Assembly: GCF_028898945.1 (NCBI RefSeq)
Contig: NZ_CP118607.1
Coordinates: 620,001-684,000 of the forward strand
Length of the DNA stretch: 64,000 nt
Direction of reading: 5' to 3'
From: Pseudomonas sp. PSKL.D1
Lineage (GTDB): Bacteria > Pseudomonadota > Gammaproteobacteria > Pseudomonadales > Pseudomonadaceae
Shown here: positions 28,234 through 37,239 of the stretch, one piece after another
How positions within the stretch are numbered: position 1 is the stretch's first letter
Layout: every line of letters begins with the position of its first letter
Program-made: the position numbers and the translations under genes
Notes under the pieces: generated by a model
What the model was told of the DNA's origin: nothing
Database searches by the model: none
The model's input: the letters and a program-made list of their open reading frames with translations, nothing else

Positions 28234-29799
28234 TCAAGCCTTATTCAAATACATCCGCGTAGTCAGCAGATACACCGGCAACCCCGAAACCACAATCAAC
28301 AACGCCGCATACGGCGCCGCCGCCGCGAACTCAACGTTGGCAGTATGCGCCCAGACCTCGGTGGCCAAGGTGGTCATGCCGGTCGGGCTGAGCAGCAGGG
28401 TGGCGGTCAGTTCCTTCATGGCGTCTAGGAACACCAGTGCGAAGGCGGCCGCCATGGCCGGGAAGATGATCGGCAAGGTAACACGGCAGAACGCTGCGAA
28501 ACTGCTGGCGCCCAGTGTGCGCGCGGCTTCTTCGAGGGTAGGCGAAGCCTTGTTCAGCGCAGTGCGCACCGGTGCCTGAGCCAGTGGCAGGAACAGCAGC
28601 GCATAGGCCAGCAGCAACAGCGCGGTGGTCTGGTACAGCGCTGGCACGTAGTGCAGCGAGAACACCACCAGCGACAGGGCGATTACCAGGCCGGGCAGGG
28701 CATGCAGCAGGTAAGGCAGGCGTTCGGCCCATAGGGCCAGGCGGCCTTTATAGCGCACCACCAGGAAGCTGATCGGAAGGGCCAGCAGTACACAGAACCC
28801 GGCACCTCCCAGCGACACCGACAGTGAAGTCAGCAGAGCTTGGGCAATTGCGCCCACCGGGAAGGCAGCGGACGAACCGACGCTCAACCAGTAGCCGAGC
28901 ATGGCCAAAGGAATGCCGCTACCCAGTATCGCCAGCCCCAGGCAGAAGAGTTGCGCCAACGGCATCCAGCCGCGCAGCCGTACCGGTTGCCCGCGACGTG
29001 CCACGCCCTGGCCAATGCGCACATGGCGGGCTTTGCCGCGCACGCGCAGCTCCAGCCACAGCATCAGCAGGCACAGCGCCAGCAACACTGCCGAGAGCAT
29101 CGCCGCGTTGGCGTTGCTGAACTCCAGTTCGAACTGCTGGTAGATCGCCGTGGTGAAGGTTTGCAGGCCAAGAATCGACAGTGCGCCGAACTCGACCAGC
29201 ATGTGCAGGGCGATCAACAGCGCGCCGCCGAGGATCGAAGGCCACAACAAGGGCAGGGTGATCTTGACGAACACGCCCCAGCGGCTACAGCCCAGCGTGC
29301 GCGCCGACTCTTCAAGCGAAGTGTCGAGGTTGCGCAGGGTGGCCGCCACCGGCAGGAACACCAGCGGGTATTTGGACAGGGCCATGACCATGATTGCCCC
29401 GCCCAAACCTTCAAAGTCCGAGCTCAGCGAAACCCAGGTGAAGCTGCTGACAAACGATGGCACGGCAAACGGCAGGCACAGCACCACGCCCCACAGCCTG
29501 CGGCCTGGCAGGTTGCTGCGCTCCAACAGCCAGGCCAGCGCCAGCCCGACCACCATGCACGCCAGTGTCACCCCTGCCATCAGCATCAGGGTGTTGCGCA
29601 TCAGGCCCCATACAAACGGGCGCCAGAGCAGGTGAAAAGCCTCCCGCCAGCCGGCTTCCCAGGCTTTCATGGCCACGTACAGCAAGGGCAGCAAGCTCAT
29701 TGCCACCAGGAAAAGCACAGGCAGCACCACCCAGATGGAGGGGCGCTTGCGGCGCGGTACGAAGCGTACCGGCACCGGCTCGGACAGGGCGGCAGTCAT
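28234..29799 (-). CDS. Ferric-iron type ABC transporter permease (FbpB/AfuB-like)
   Basis: The 521-residue protein is a fused double permease: two homologous halves with about six helices each. Each half carries an EAA-type loop contacting the ATPase (SLEESARTLGCSRWGVF and TLEEAARTLGASSFAAF). This architecture is typical of Fe(III), and also of some thiamine or sulfate-like, importers. Its ATG overlaps the stop of the binding-protein gene by one base, so the two form an operon. No ATPase gene follows. Confidence 0.85.
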   Translation of the reverse strand: MTAALSEPVPVRFVPRRKRPSIWVVLPVLFLVAMSLLPLLYVAMKAWEAGWREAFHLLWRPFVWGLMRNTLMLMAGVTLACMVVGLALAWLLERSNLPGRRLWGVVLCLPFAVPSFVSSFTWVSLSSDFEGLGGAIMVMALSKYPLVFLPVAATLRNLDTSLEESARTLGCSRWGVFVKITLPLLWPSILGGALLIALHMLVEFGALSILGLQTFTTAIYQQFELEFSNANAAMLSAVLLALCLLMLWLELRVRGKARHVRIGQGVARRGQPVRLRGWMPLAQLFCLGLAILGSGIPLAMLGYWLSVGSSAAFPVGAIAQALLTSLSVSLGGAGFCVLLALPISFLVVRYKGRLALWAERLPYLLHALPGLVIALSLVVFSLHYVPALYQTTALLLLAYALLFLPLAQAPVRTALNKASPTLEEAARTLGASSFAAFCRVTLPIIFPAMAAAFALVFLDAMKELTATLLLSPTGMTTLATEVWAHTANVEFAAAAPYAALLIVVSGLPVYLLTTRMYLNKA

Positions 29800-30812
29800 C
29801 AGAGCAGACCGACCTCACGTTCAAGTTCGATGGCTTCCTCGGCATTGCCCAGGTCGGCCGGCGAAATTTTCGGCGGGCGCAGGTCTTCGAACGGCTTCAG
29901 CCCACGGTCGGACACCATGCCTTTGTGCAGCGGGTACTCGGCGGTGGTCTGGGTGATCACGCGCTGGCCTTCTTCGCTGGCCATCCAGTTGAGCAGGGCC
30001 TGGGCTTCTTTCGGGTGCTTGCTGGCCTTGACCACGGCGGCACCGGAGATGGTCACCAGGTTGCCGGCATCACCGTCGGCCAGGTAGTACAGCTTGGAGT
30101 CCAGCTTGCCGCGCTCACGCTCCAGTGCGTACCAGTAGTAATTGTTCACCAGCACGGCATCCACTTCGCCTTTTTCGACGGCTTTGAGGGCAACCATGTT
30201 GTTGGTGTAGGTCTTGCCGAATGCCTTGAGGCCGGTCAGCCATTCTTCAGTGGCTTCGCGCCCGTGCATCTTCAGGATGGCCACGGCCTGCTCCTGGAAG
30301 GCACCGCTGGTCGGCACGTAGCCGACGCGGCCTTCCCACTCAGGGCTCGCGAAGTCCATCACGGTGGTCGGCAGGTCTTTTTCGTCGACTTTCTTCGGGT
30401 TGAACACCACGATGCGGGTGCGGGCGGTGATGCCCATCCAGGTGCCGTTGGCGCCTACGTATTCCTTGGGCATCATGTTCAGGGTGGCATCATCGATCTT
30501 GGCCAGCAGGCCCACTTCACCCAAGTTGTTCAGGGGTGGTGATTCCTCGGTGTAGATGATGTCGGCAGGCGAGCGGTCGCCTTCTTCGATGATCTGGCTG
30601 GCCAGCTGGTTGCTGCTGCCCTTGCGGATATTGATGTGGATGCCGGTCTTGGCCTCGTAGGCCTTGGCAATGGCGTCGCCGATTTCTTTGTGCTGGCCGT
30701 TGTACATGGTCAGCGTGACCGGTTCGTCTGCCAGGGCGGCCGGAGCGCCGATCACCAGGCTCAGAACAGCGGCGGCCAGGGTGCGCATCAGCGGTTGCGG
30801 GCGGATCGTCAT
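29799..30812 (-). CDS. Periplasmic iron-binding protein of an ABC transporter (FbpA-like)
   Basis: The ~337-residue protein has a signal peptide (LAAAVLSLVIGAPAALA, cut near residue 28) and a class II periplasmic binding fold (VTLTMYNGQHKEIGDAIAKAYEAKTG at the mature start). The late segment VLVNNYYWYALERERG supplies the paired tyrosines that bind Fe(III) in FbpA-like proteins. The start at 30812 is chosen for GAGGAAG upstream in place of a longer in-frame start at 30899. A palindrome lies about 45-60 bases upstream. Confidence 0.87.
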   Translation of the reverse strand: MTIRPQPLMRTLAAAVLSLVIGAPAALADEPVTLTMYNGQHKEIGDAIAKAYEAKTGIHINIRKGSSNQLASQIIEEGDRSPADIIYTEESPPLNNLGEVGLLAKIDDATLNMMPKEYVGANGTWMGITARTRIVVFNPKKVDEKDLPTTVMDFASPEWEGRVGYVPTSGAFQEQAVAILKMHGREATEEWLTGLKAFGKTYTNNMVALKAVEKGEVDAVLVNNYYWYALERERGKLDSKLYYLADGDAGNLVTISGAAVVKASKHPKEAQALLNWMASEEGQRVITQTTAEYPLHKGMVSDRGLKPFEDLRPPKISPADLGNAEEAIELEREVGLL

Positions 30813-30856
30813 GCGGGTACTTCCTCGCTTACGGCTACATATTTGGAAACAATGGT

Positions 30857-30870
30857 AAACGAAATCGTTT
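30857..30870. promoter_or_regulatory. Palindrome upstream of the iron-binding protein gene (possible operator)
   Basis: AAACGA-AA-TCGTTT is a perfect 6-2-6 palindrome, set in an AT-rich stretch that also has GGAAAC and GTTTC flanks. A Fur site would be expected here, but the match to the Fur consensus (GATAATGATAATCATTATC) is weak. Confidence 0.35.
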
Positions 30871-30935
30871 CTCAAGTGGCCGGGTGACAAGAAATTCATG
30901 GGCGAATGGGGGAGGGGTAATAAAACGCAGGCAAG

Positions 30936-30967
30936 AAAAAACCCACTAGCAAGCTAGTGGGTTTTTG
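30936..30967. terminator. Bidirectional intrinsic terminator after the tRNA-Leu genes
   Basis: CCCACTAGC and GCTAGTGGG (30942-30961) form a perfect 9-bp stem around AA. It is flanked by six As on the left and five Ts on the right, so it can stop transcription from either side. It ends the leftward tRNA unit. Confidence 0.85.
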
Positions 30968-30969
30968 TA

Positions 30970-31056
30970 TGGTGCCCAGGAGAAGACTCGAACTTCCACG
31001 ACCGTTAAGTCACTGATACCTGAAACCAGCGCGTCTACCAATTCCGCCACCTGGGC
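30970..31056 (-). tRNA. tRNA-Leu (anticodon CAG), copy 2 of the tandem pair
   Basis: The 87-base gene on the minus strand starts GCCCAGGTGGCGGAATTGGT, has loop TTCAGGT with anticodon CAG at 31020-31022, a class II long variable arm (GTGACTTAACGGTCGT), the T loop GTTCGAGTC, and encodes the 3' CCA (TGG at 30970-30972). Acceptor stems pair (GCCCAGG with CCTGGGC). Confidence 0.95.
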
Positions 31057-31141
31057 AAAGCTTTGCAACATCTGTTGATGCGATCATCGATCGCTTCACA
31101 CAGTAGTAACAGATCCTTGGTCATCTGTTACTTGAAAATTT

Positions 31142-31228
31142 TGGTGCCCAGGAGAAGACTCGAACTTCCACGACCTTGCGGTCACTGATACCTGAAACCA
31201 GCGCGTCTACCAATTCCGCCACCTGGGC
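31142..31228 (-). tRNA. tRNA-Leu (anticodon CAG), copy 1 of the tandem pair
   Basis: This gene has the same body as the other copy, with anticodon CAG at 31192-31194 and encoded CCA at 31142-31144. The variable arm differs (GTGACCGCAAGGTCGT, a perfect GACC/GGTC stem). It is transcribed first; 85 bases separate the two copies. Confidence 0.95.
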
Positions 31229-31308
31229 ACACATTCGAGATTACAAGATGCTTTACAGCGCCGTTCATCTCTACTACAACTTCGGGGTTGTCCGTCGTTG
31301 TGGTGCGC

Positions 31309-31337
31309 ACTATACGGACGAGCCTGAGGGCTGTAAA
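31309..31337 (-). promoter_or_regulatory. Strong sigma-70 promoter for the tRNA-Leu pair
   Basis: On the minus strand, TTTACA (31332-31337) and TATAGT (31309-31314) each match 5 of 6 consensus positions with an ideal 17-base spacer. The first tRNA begins about 74 bases after the predicted start site. The rest of the 31229-31499 gap is the upstream region of rnr; I see no other gene there. Confidence 0.7.
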
Positions 31338-31499
31338 GCCCCCAATCAAAAAAAAATTCAAAAAATTCAACTTGTTGATTCCATGGGCCTATTGCCGCAC
31401 CCCGACCTTGCTGCCGGGGCTGTCCAAGGCTGACATTTCCGGTTTCAATACGCCTATGCCAGAATTCCTATCTATATACCCCAAGGTGAACCCCTTCTG

Positions 31500-34079
31500 A
31501 TGGCCGATTGGCAATCCCTCGATCCCGAGGCCGCTCGCGAAGCGGAAAAATACGACAACCCTATCCCCAGCCGTGAGCTGATCCTGCAGCGCCTTGCCGA
31601 CCGTGGCGAACCGGCCGCACGCGAGGAGCTGGCGGCCGAGTTCGGTCTTTATGAAGAAGACCAGATCGAAGCCCTGCGCCGCCGCCTGCGTGCCATGGAG
31701 CGTGACGGCCAGCTTATCTATACCCGGCGCGGCACTTATGCCCCGGTAGATAAACTGGACCTGATCTGTGGCCGTGTGTCGGGCCACCGCGACGGTTTCG
31801 GCTTCCTTATCCCTGACGACGGCAGTGAGGACCTGTTCCTCAGCCCCTCGCAGATGCGCCTGGTGTTCGACGGTGACCGTGGTTTGGCCCGTGTATCCGG
31901 CGTAGACCGCCGTGGCCGTCGCGAAGGTGTGCTGGTCGAAATCATTTCCCGCGCTCACGAAAGCGTGGTCGGCCGCTACTTTGAAGAAGGTGGCATCGGC
32001 TACGTAACGCCGGACAACCCGAAGATCCAGCAGGAAGTGCTGGTGACTGCCGGGCGTAACGGCGGTGCCAAGATCGGCCAGTTCGTCGAAATCAAGATCA
32101 CCCACTGGCCAACCCCGCGCTTCCAGCCGCAGGGTGATGTGGTCGAAGTGATCGGCAACTACATGGCGCCGGGCATGGAAATCGACGTGGCGCTGCGCAG
32201 CTACGACATTCCGCACGTCTGGCCGAAAGACGTGATCAAGGAAGCGCGCAAGTTCCGCTCTGAGGTCGAAGAAAAAGACAAAGAGAAGCGCGTCGACCTG
32301 CGCCATCTGCCGTTCGTCACCATCGACGGCGAGGATGCCCGCGATTTCGACGACGCCGTTTATTGCGAACCGCTCGGCAAGCTGCGCCTGTTCTCGGGCG
32401 GGTGGCGCCTGTACGTGGCCATTGCAGACGTGTCCAGCTACGTGCGCCTGGGCTCGGCCCTGGACGTGGAAGCACAGAATCGCGGTAACTCGGTGTACTT
32501 CCCCGAGCGCGTGGTGCCGATGCTCCCCGAAGAGCTGTCCAACGGCCTGTGCTCGCTGAACCCGCACGTCGACCGGCTGGCCATGGTCTGTGAAATGACC
32601 ATGAACAAGCTCGGCCAGATGGTCGATTACCAGTTCTATGAAGGTGTGATCCACTCTCATGCCCGCCTGACCTACAACAAGGTCAGCAGCATGCTCGAAC
32701 ATGCCCGTACCCGCGAAGGCAAGGCGCTGCGCGAGGAGTACAAGGAAGTCCTGCCGGACCTCAAAAACCTGTACAACCTCTACAAAGTGCTGGTTGATGC
32801 CCGTCACACCCGCGGTGCCATCGATTTCGAGACCCAGGAAACCCGCATCATCTTCGGTGACGAGCGCAAGATCGCGGAAATCCGCCCGACCGTGCGCAAC
32901 GATGCCCACAAGCTGATTGAGGAATGCATGCTGGCGGCAAACGTCGCCACCGCGGCGTTCCTGCAGAAGCATGGGGTGCCAGCCCTGTACCGTGTGCATG
33001 ATGGCCCGCCGCCGGAGCGCCTGGAAAAGCTGCGTGCGTTCCTGGGTGAGCTGGGTTTGACCCTGCACAAGGGCAAGGACCCGTCGCCGAAGGATTACCA
33101 GGCGCTTCTGGCGAGCATCGCAGGGCGCCCGGACTTCCACCTGATCCAGACCGTGATGCTGCGTTCGCTGAGCCAGGCGGTGTACAGCACCGACAACAAT
33201 GGCCACTTCGGTTTGAACTACGAGGCGTATACCCACTTCACCTCGCCGATCCGCCGTTACCCGGACCTGCTGGTGCATCGGGCCATCCGCAGCATCATCC
33301 GTTCCAAGGTCGATACCCCGCACGTCAAGCGTGCTGGCGCCATGAGCATCCCCAAGGCGCGCATCTACCCGTATGACGTAAACACGCTCGATCAGCTAGG
33401 TGAACAGTGCTCGATGACCGAGCGCCGTGCCGACGAGGCCACCCGCGACGTAGTCAACTGGCTCAAGTGCGAGTTCATGAAAGACCGCGTCGGCGAGACT
33501 TTCCCGGGCGTGATTACTGCAGTGACCGGCTTCGGTTTGTTCGTCGAACTGACCGACATCTATGTGGAAGGCCTGGTGCACGTCAGTGCGCTGCCGGGCG
33601 ACTACTACCACTTCGATCCTGTGCACCACCGCTTGTCGGGCGAGCGCACCGGGCGCAGCTTCCGCCTGGGCGACACTATCGAAGTCAAAGTCATGCGCGT
33701 CGACCTTGACGAGCGCAAGATCGACTTCGAAGTGTCCCAGCAGCAGCTCAGCGCGCCGATTGGCCGCAAGGGGCGTGGCGCCGCTGCTGCTCCGGAGCAG
33801 GCCGAGCCGCAACCGGAAGTGCAAGCCAAGGCAACGCCGAAGCCACGCAGCCGCAAGAGCGAAACCGCCGAAGCGTACTTCCCGAAAGACGCCGTGCAGC
33901 GTAACGCCGAAGTGCGCAAGAGCCGCGAAATGAAGAAGGCGCTGATGAGCGAGGCGCGCACTGGCGGCCACGCCGGCAGCAAGTCGGAAAAAGGCGCCAA
34001 GCCTTCCGGCAAGCCGACCAAGCACCGTAAAGGCCCGTCGAAGTCCGGCGCGCCACGCAAGAGCAAGAAACAGTCATGA
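31500..34079 (+). CDS. rnr: Ribonuclease R
   Basis: The 859-residue 3'-5' exonuclease degrades structured RNA. In order: an N-terminal winged-helix region (SRELILQRLADRGEPAAREEL), cold-shock/OB domains (~80-220), the RNB catalytic domain with VTIDGEDARDFDDAVYCE (Mg2+-binding Asp cluster) at ~277-294, an S1 domain (~640-725; PGVITAVTGFGLFVELTDIY), and a basic Lys/Arg/Ala tail that typifies RNase R over RNase II. The stop overlaps the rlmB ATG. Confidence 0.95.
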   Translation: MADWQSLDPEAAREAEKYDNPIPSRELILQRLADRGEPAAREELAAEFGLYEEDQIEALRRRLRAMERDGQLIYTRRGTYAPVDKLDLICGRVSGHRDGFGFLIPDDGSEDLFLSPSQMRLVFDGDRGLARVSGVDRRGRREGVLVEIISRAHESVVGRYFEEGGIGYVTPDNPKIQQEVLVTAGRNGGAKIGQFVEIKITHWPTPRFQPQGDVVEVIGNYMAPGMEIDVALRSYDIPHVWPKDVIKEARKFRSEVEEKDKEKRVDLRHLPFVTIDGEDARDFDDAVYCEPLGKLRLFSGGWRLYVAIADVSSYVRLGSALDVEAQNRGNSVYFPERVVPMLPEELSNGLCSLNPHVDRLAMVCEMTMNKLGQMVDYQFYEGVIHSHARLTYNKVSSMLEHARTREGKALREEYKEVLPDLKNLYNLYKVLVDARHTRGAIDFETQETRIIFGDERKIAEIRPTVRNDAHKLIEECMLAANVATAAFLQKHGVPALYRVHDGPPPERLEKLRAFLGELGLTLHKGKDPSPKDYQALLASIAGRPDFHLIQTVMLRSLSQAVYSTDNNGHFGLNYEAYTHFTSPIRRYPDLLVHRAIRSIIRSKVDTPHVKRAGAMSIPKARIYPYDVNTLDQLGEQCSMTERRADEATRDVVNWLKCEFMKDRVGETFPGVITAVTGFGLFVELTDIYVEGLVHVSALPGDYYHFDPVHHRLSGERTGRSFRLGDTIEVKVMRVDLDERKIDFEVSQQQLSAPIGRKGRGAAAAPEQAEPQPEVQAKATPKPRSRKSETAEAYFPKDAVQRNAEVRKSREMKKALMSEARTGGHAGSKSEKGAKPSGKPTKHRKGPSKSGAPRKSKKQS

Positions 34080-34822
34080 GTCAGCTGGAAAAAATCTACG
34101 GCGTGCACGCTGTGCAGGCCTTGCTGCAGCATCACCCCAAGCGGGTCAAGCAGATCTGGCTGTCGGAAGGGCGTAGCGAACCTCGCGTGCAGGCTCTGCT
34201 GGCGCTGGCCGCGGAGAACCGCGTGCCGGTCGGCCAGGCTGAGCGCAAAGAGCTGGATGCCTGGGTCGAGGGCGTGCACCAAGGCGTGGTTGCCGAGGTG
34301 AGCCCGAGCCAGGTGTGGGGTGAACTGATGCTCGAAGAGCTGCTTGATCGCACCGAAACCCCGCCGCTGATCCTGGTGCTCGATGGCGTCACCGACCCGC
34401 ACAACCTTGGCGCTTGCCTGCGTACCGCCGATGCTGCCGGTGCCACGGCGGTGGTGGTGCCCAAGGACAAGTCGGCGACCCTGACGCCGGTCGTGCGCAA
34501 GGTGGCTTGCGGCGCCGCGGAAGTGATCCCGCTGGTGGCCGTGACCAATCTGGCGCGCACGCTGGAGAAGTTGCAGCAGCGCGGGCTTTGGGTGGTTGGT
34601 ACCGCCGGCGAGGCCGAGCAGGAAATTTACCAGCAAGACCTCACCGGCCCGCTGGTGATGATCATGGGTGCAGAAGGGAAGGGCATGCGCCGCCTGACCC
34701 GCGAGCACTGTGATTTTCTGGTGAAGTTGCCGATGGGCGGTAGCGTGAGCAGCCTGAACGTTTCTGTGGCGACCGGCGTTTGCCTGTTCGAGGCCGTGCG
34801 CCAACGTCAAGCCAAGCGCTGA
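34076..34822 (+). CDS. rlmB: 23S rRNA (guanosine-2'-O-)-methyltransferase RlmB
   Basis: The 248-residue SPOUT enzyme methylates G2251 (E. coli numbering) of 23S rRNA. Features: an N-terminal RNA-binding domain (KIYGVHAVQALLQHHPKRVK), SpoU motif 1 (DPHNLGACLRTADAAGA), motif 2 (IMGAEGKGMRRLT) and motif 3 (PMGGSVSSLNVSVATGVCLF). It overlaps rnr by 4 bases (ATGA), the same rnr-rlmB pairing as in E. coli. Confidence 0.94.
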   Translation: MSQLEKIYGVHAVQALLQHHPKRVKQIWLSEGRSEPRVQALLALAAENRVPVGQAERKELDAWVEGVHQGVVAEVSPSQVWGELMLEELLDRTETPPLILVLDGVTDPHNLGACLRTADAAGATAVVVPKDKSATLTPVVRKVACGAAEVIPLVAVTNLARTLEKLQQRGLWVVGTAGEAEQEIYQQDLTGPLVMIMGAEGKGMRRLTREHCDFLVKLPMGGSVSSLNVSVATGVCLFEAVRQRQAKR

Positions 34823-34824
34823 TC

Positions 34825-34875
34825 CGGACAAATCCGCTCCTGCACAAATCGTGTAGGAGCGGATTCATCCGCGAT
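34825..34875. repeat. REP pair after rlmB
   Basis: AATCCGCTCCTGCAC faces GTGTAGGAGCGGATT across six bases, followed by CATCCGCGAT. It is the usual P. putida REP core and forms a long hairpin at the end of the rnr-rlmB unit. Confidence 0.7.
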
Positions 34876-34930
34876 ACAGGCGACGCGGTCGCCAATATGT
34901 TTCAGGCTGTTCAAATATTCGCCAATTGCC

Positions 34931-34959
34931 TTGCTTGTAGGCCCCGCCTTCTCTACAAT
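34931..34959 (+). promoter_or_regulatory. Sigma-70 promoter of the rpsF ribosomal operon
   Basis: TTGCTT (34931-34936) and TACAAT (34954-34959) are spaced by exactly 17 bases. The transcript would start near 34966 and have a leader of ~115 bases before rpsF, long enough for a ribosomal-protein autoregulatory structure, which I cannot confirm. Confidence 0.65.
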
Positions 34960-35079
34960 TGCGCCCCTTGCCGAGCTGGCAGGCGCGTATGTGCCTCCCC
35001 TCCGTGCAAGACATACAGTGTCATTCACTCCTTGTCTGACCAGATTCGCTGGCAGACTACTAACCCGTAAGGAGCATTC

Positions 35080-35505
35080 ATGCGTCATTACGAAATCATC
35101 TTCCTGGTTCACCCGGACCAGAGCGAGCAAGTCGGCGGCATGGTTGAGCGTTACACCAAGCTGATCGAAGAAGATGGTGGCAAGATCCACCGCCTGGAAG
35201 ACTGGGGCCGTCGTCAGCTGGCCTACGCAATCAACAATGTTCACAAGGCTCACTACGTGATGCTGAACGTTGAGTGCACCGGCAAGGCCCTGGCCGAGCT
35301 GGAAGACAACTTCCGCTACAACGATGCCGTTATCCGTAACCTGGTCATCCGTCGCGACGAAGCCGTTACCGGCCAGTCCGAGATGCTGAAGGCTGAAGAG
35401 AACCGCAGCGAGCGCCGTGAGCGTCGTGAGCGTCCTGAGCATGCTGAATCCGCCGACGGCGACGACAGCAATGACAGCGACTCCAGCGATAACGCTGACG
35501 AGTAA
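35080..35505 (+). CDS. rpsF: 30S ribosomal protein S6
   Basis: The 141-residue protein binds S18 in the platform of the 30S subunit. The start [20 protein letters not shown] and the [21 protein letters not shown] segment are standard S6. The C-terminal tail (after ~105) is a run of acidic and Ser residues ([18 protein letters not shown]); in E. coli the S6 tail is glutamylated, but here it is Asp/Ser-rich. AAGGAG lies just before the ATG. First gene of the operon. Confidence 0.96.
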   Translation: MRHYEIIFLVHPDQSEQVGGMVERYTKLIEEDGGKIHRLEDWGRRQLAYAINNVHKAHYVMLNVECTGKALAELEDNFRYNDAVIRNLVIRRDEAVTGQSEMLKAEENRSERRERRERPEHAESADGDDSNDSDSSDNADE

Positions 35506-35533
35506 TCCACGGACCTTTAGAGGAGCCTATTAA

Positions 35534-35764
35534 ATGGCACGTTTCTTCCGTCGTCGTAAATTCTGCCGCTTCACTGCTGAAGACGTGAAAGAGATCGACT
35601 TCAAAGATCTCAACACCCTGAAAGCTTACGTATCCGAAACCGGCAAGATCGTTCCAAGCCGTATCACCGGTACCAAAGCTCGTTATCAGCGTCAGCTGGC
35701 TACCGCTATCAAGCGCGCCCGCTTCCTGGCCCTGCTGCCCTACACCGACAGCCACGGCCGCTGA
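35534..35764 (+). CDS. rpsR: 30S ribosomal protein S18
   Basis: The 76-residue basic protein ([16 protein letters not shown] start; [20 protein letters not shown] core) forms a heterodimer with S6. A single Cys near the N-terminus and the short length are normal. AGAGGAG precedes the ATG. It sits between rpsF and the DUF2232 gene. Confidence 0.97.
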   Translation: MARFFRRRKFCRFTAEDVKEIDFKDLNTLKAYVSETGKIVPSRITGTKARYQRQLATAIKRARFLALLPYTDSHGR

Positions 35765-35797
35765 GACCGGGTCGTCGACAAGTAGTAAGGGATAAGC

Positions 35798-36661
35798 ATG
35801 CGAGCGTTGGCAAGTTTCATCATGCGCGGTCGTGTGCAGGCCACCCTGGTGGTGGTCATCAGCGCGGTATTGCCGCTGCTGTTCTGGTTGAGTGCCGCCG
35901 CCGGTAGCCTTGTGCTGCTGCGGCATGGTTTCAGGAATGCTTCAACGGTCATCGCCGGCGGCCTGCTGGCCGGGCTGGCCGTATGGTTCATGGGCGACCC
36001 CATCACCTTCATGGTGATCGCGGGTGCCTTGGGCCTGGCCGCCATGTTGCGTGCCGAGCAACCCTGGAGTCGTGTGTTGGTAGCCAGTGCTGTCTTTGCC
36101 GTGGCTTTCAGCCTCGTGCTCGACCAGGCATTGGCCCAGACCTTTGATGTGCTGGCCAAGGCATTTGCCGAAGCCATGCCGAAGATCGAAGGGCAACCGG
36201 TGCTCTCCGATGAGCTGATCCGCCCTGTGCTGGTCGCTTCAACGGCAGTGACAGTGCAATTGTTCAGTGTGCTGGCCTTGGTGCTGGCGCGCTACTGGCA
36301 GGCAGCGTTGTACAACCCTGGAGGCTTCGGCCGCGAATTTCGCGCGCTGAGGTTGCCAAAGCAGACCATGGCGGTCTTGGTGGCAGTGATGGTGGTGGCC
36401 CCGTTCATCGGGACGCAGTTCATCATCCTGGCATCGGCATCAAGCCTGGTTCTGGTGCTGGCCGGCATCGCTTTGATGCATGGGCTGGTGGCACAGGGGC
36501 GACTGGCCGGTTTCTGGCTGGTGGGCATGTACGTGACGTTGCCGCTGATCATGCAGCTGATTTATCCGTTACTCGTGGTTTTGGCCATTGTCGACAGCCT
36601 GATTGATTTTCGCGGTCGCAAATCCCCTCAGGGGGATGATTCCGCGAACGGTGAAGGTTAA
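35798..36661 (+). CDS. DUF2232-family multispanning membrane protein
   Basis: The 287-residue inner-membrane protein has about eight hydrophobic helices and no catalytic motif that I can recognise. It occupies the conserved pseudomonad position between rpsR and rplI, and the YybS/DUF2232 label rests on that position and topology. Two charged residues interrupt the central loop ([19 protein letters not shown]). Its stop is 20 bases before rplI, so it is co-transcribed with ribosomal proteins. Function unknown. Confidence 0.7.
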
Positions 36662-36681
36662 AAGTTAAGAGGTTTTACCAA

Positions 36682-37128
36682 ATGGAACTGATCCTGCTGG
36701 AAAAAGTCGCTAACCTGGGCAACCTGGGCGACAAAGTAAAAGTTAAGGCTGGTTACGGCCGTAACTTCCTGCTGCCATTCGGCAAGGCCACCGTTGCCAA
36801 CGCCGCTAACCTGGCTGCATTCGAAGAGCGTCGCGCCGAGCTGGAAAAAGCCGCCGCTGACAAGAAAGCTTCGGCTGAAAGCCGCGCTGCCCAACTGGCC
36901 GAGCTGGAAGTGACCATCACTGCCACCGCTGGCGACGAAGGCAAGCTGTTCGGTTCGATCGGCACCCACGACATCGCTGACGCCCTGACCGCCTCCGGCG
37001 TTGAAGTGGCCAAAGCTGAAGTTCGTCTGCCGAACGGCACCATCCGTCAGGTTGGCGAATACGACGTAGCCGTGCACCTGCACAGCGACGTTGAAGCCAC
37101 CGTACGTGTGGTTGTCGTAGCTGCCTAA
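36682..37128 (+). CDS. rplI: 50S ribosomal protein L9
   Basis: The 148-residue protein has the two-lobed L9 pattern. The N-domain is [20 protein letters not shown] with [13 protein letters not shown] (rRNA binding). A long connecting helix rich in Glu/Ala/Lys (~43-75) leads to the C-domain, with [16 protein letters not shown]. It lies at the base of the L1 stalk. It is the last gene of the rpsF operon; a terminator follows. Confidence 0.97.
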
Positions 37129-37173
37129 GCTGCGCTGATCGGCTGGTCCCTTTCGGGATAGCCGGTTAACATC

Positions 37174-37213
37174 GGGCACGGTCCTGTTTTACAGGCCGTG
37201 CCCTTTGTCTTTT
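37174..37213 (+). terminator. Intrinsic terminator between rplI and dnaB
   Basis: GGGCACGG and CCGTGCCC (37174-37203), with an inner CCTG/CAGG pair around TTTTA, are followed by TTTGTCTTTTT. The dnaB ATG lies only 27 bases further, so dnaB may be reached by read-through. Confidence 0.8.
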
Positions 37214-37239
37214 TCATCCTCCAGAATTCTTTCGTGGCC

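Noticed and set aside
31143..31433. Short frames overlapping the tRNA-Leu gene and upstream region
   Set aside because: They read through a tRNA gene and its promoter, and have no ribosome site.
31389..33323. Long minus-strand open frame opposite rnr
   Set aside because: Shadow of rnr: no ribosome site, low-complexity composition, and rnr has full domain structure.
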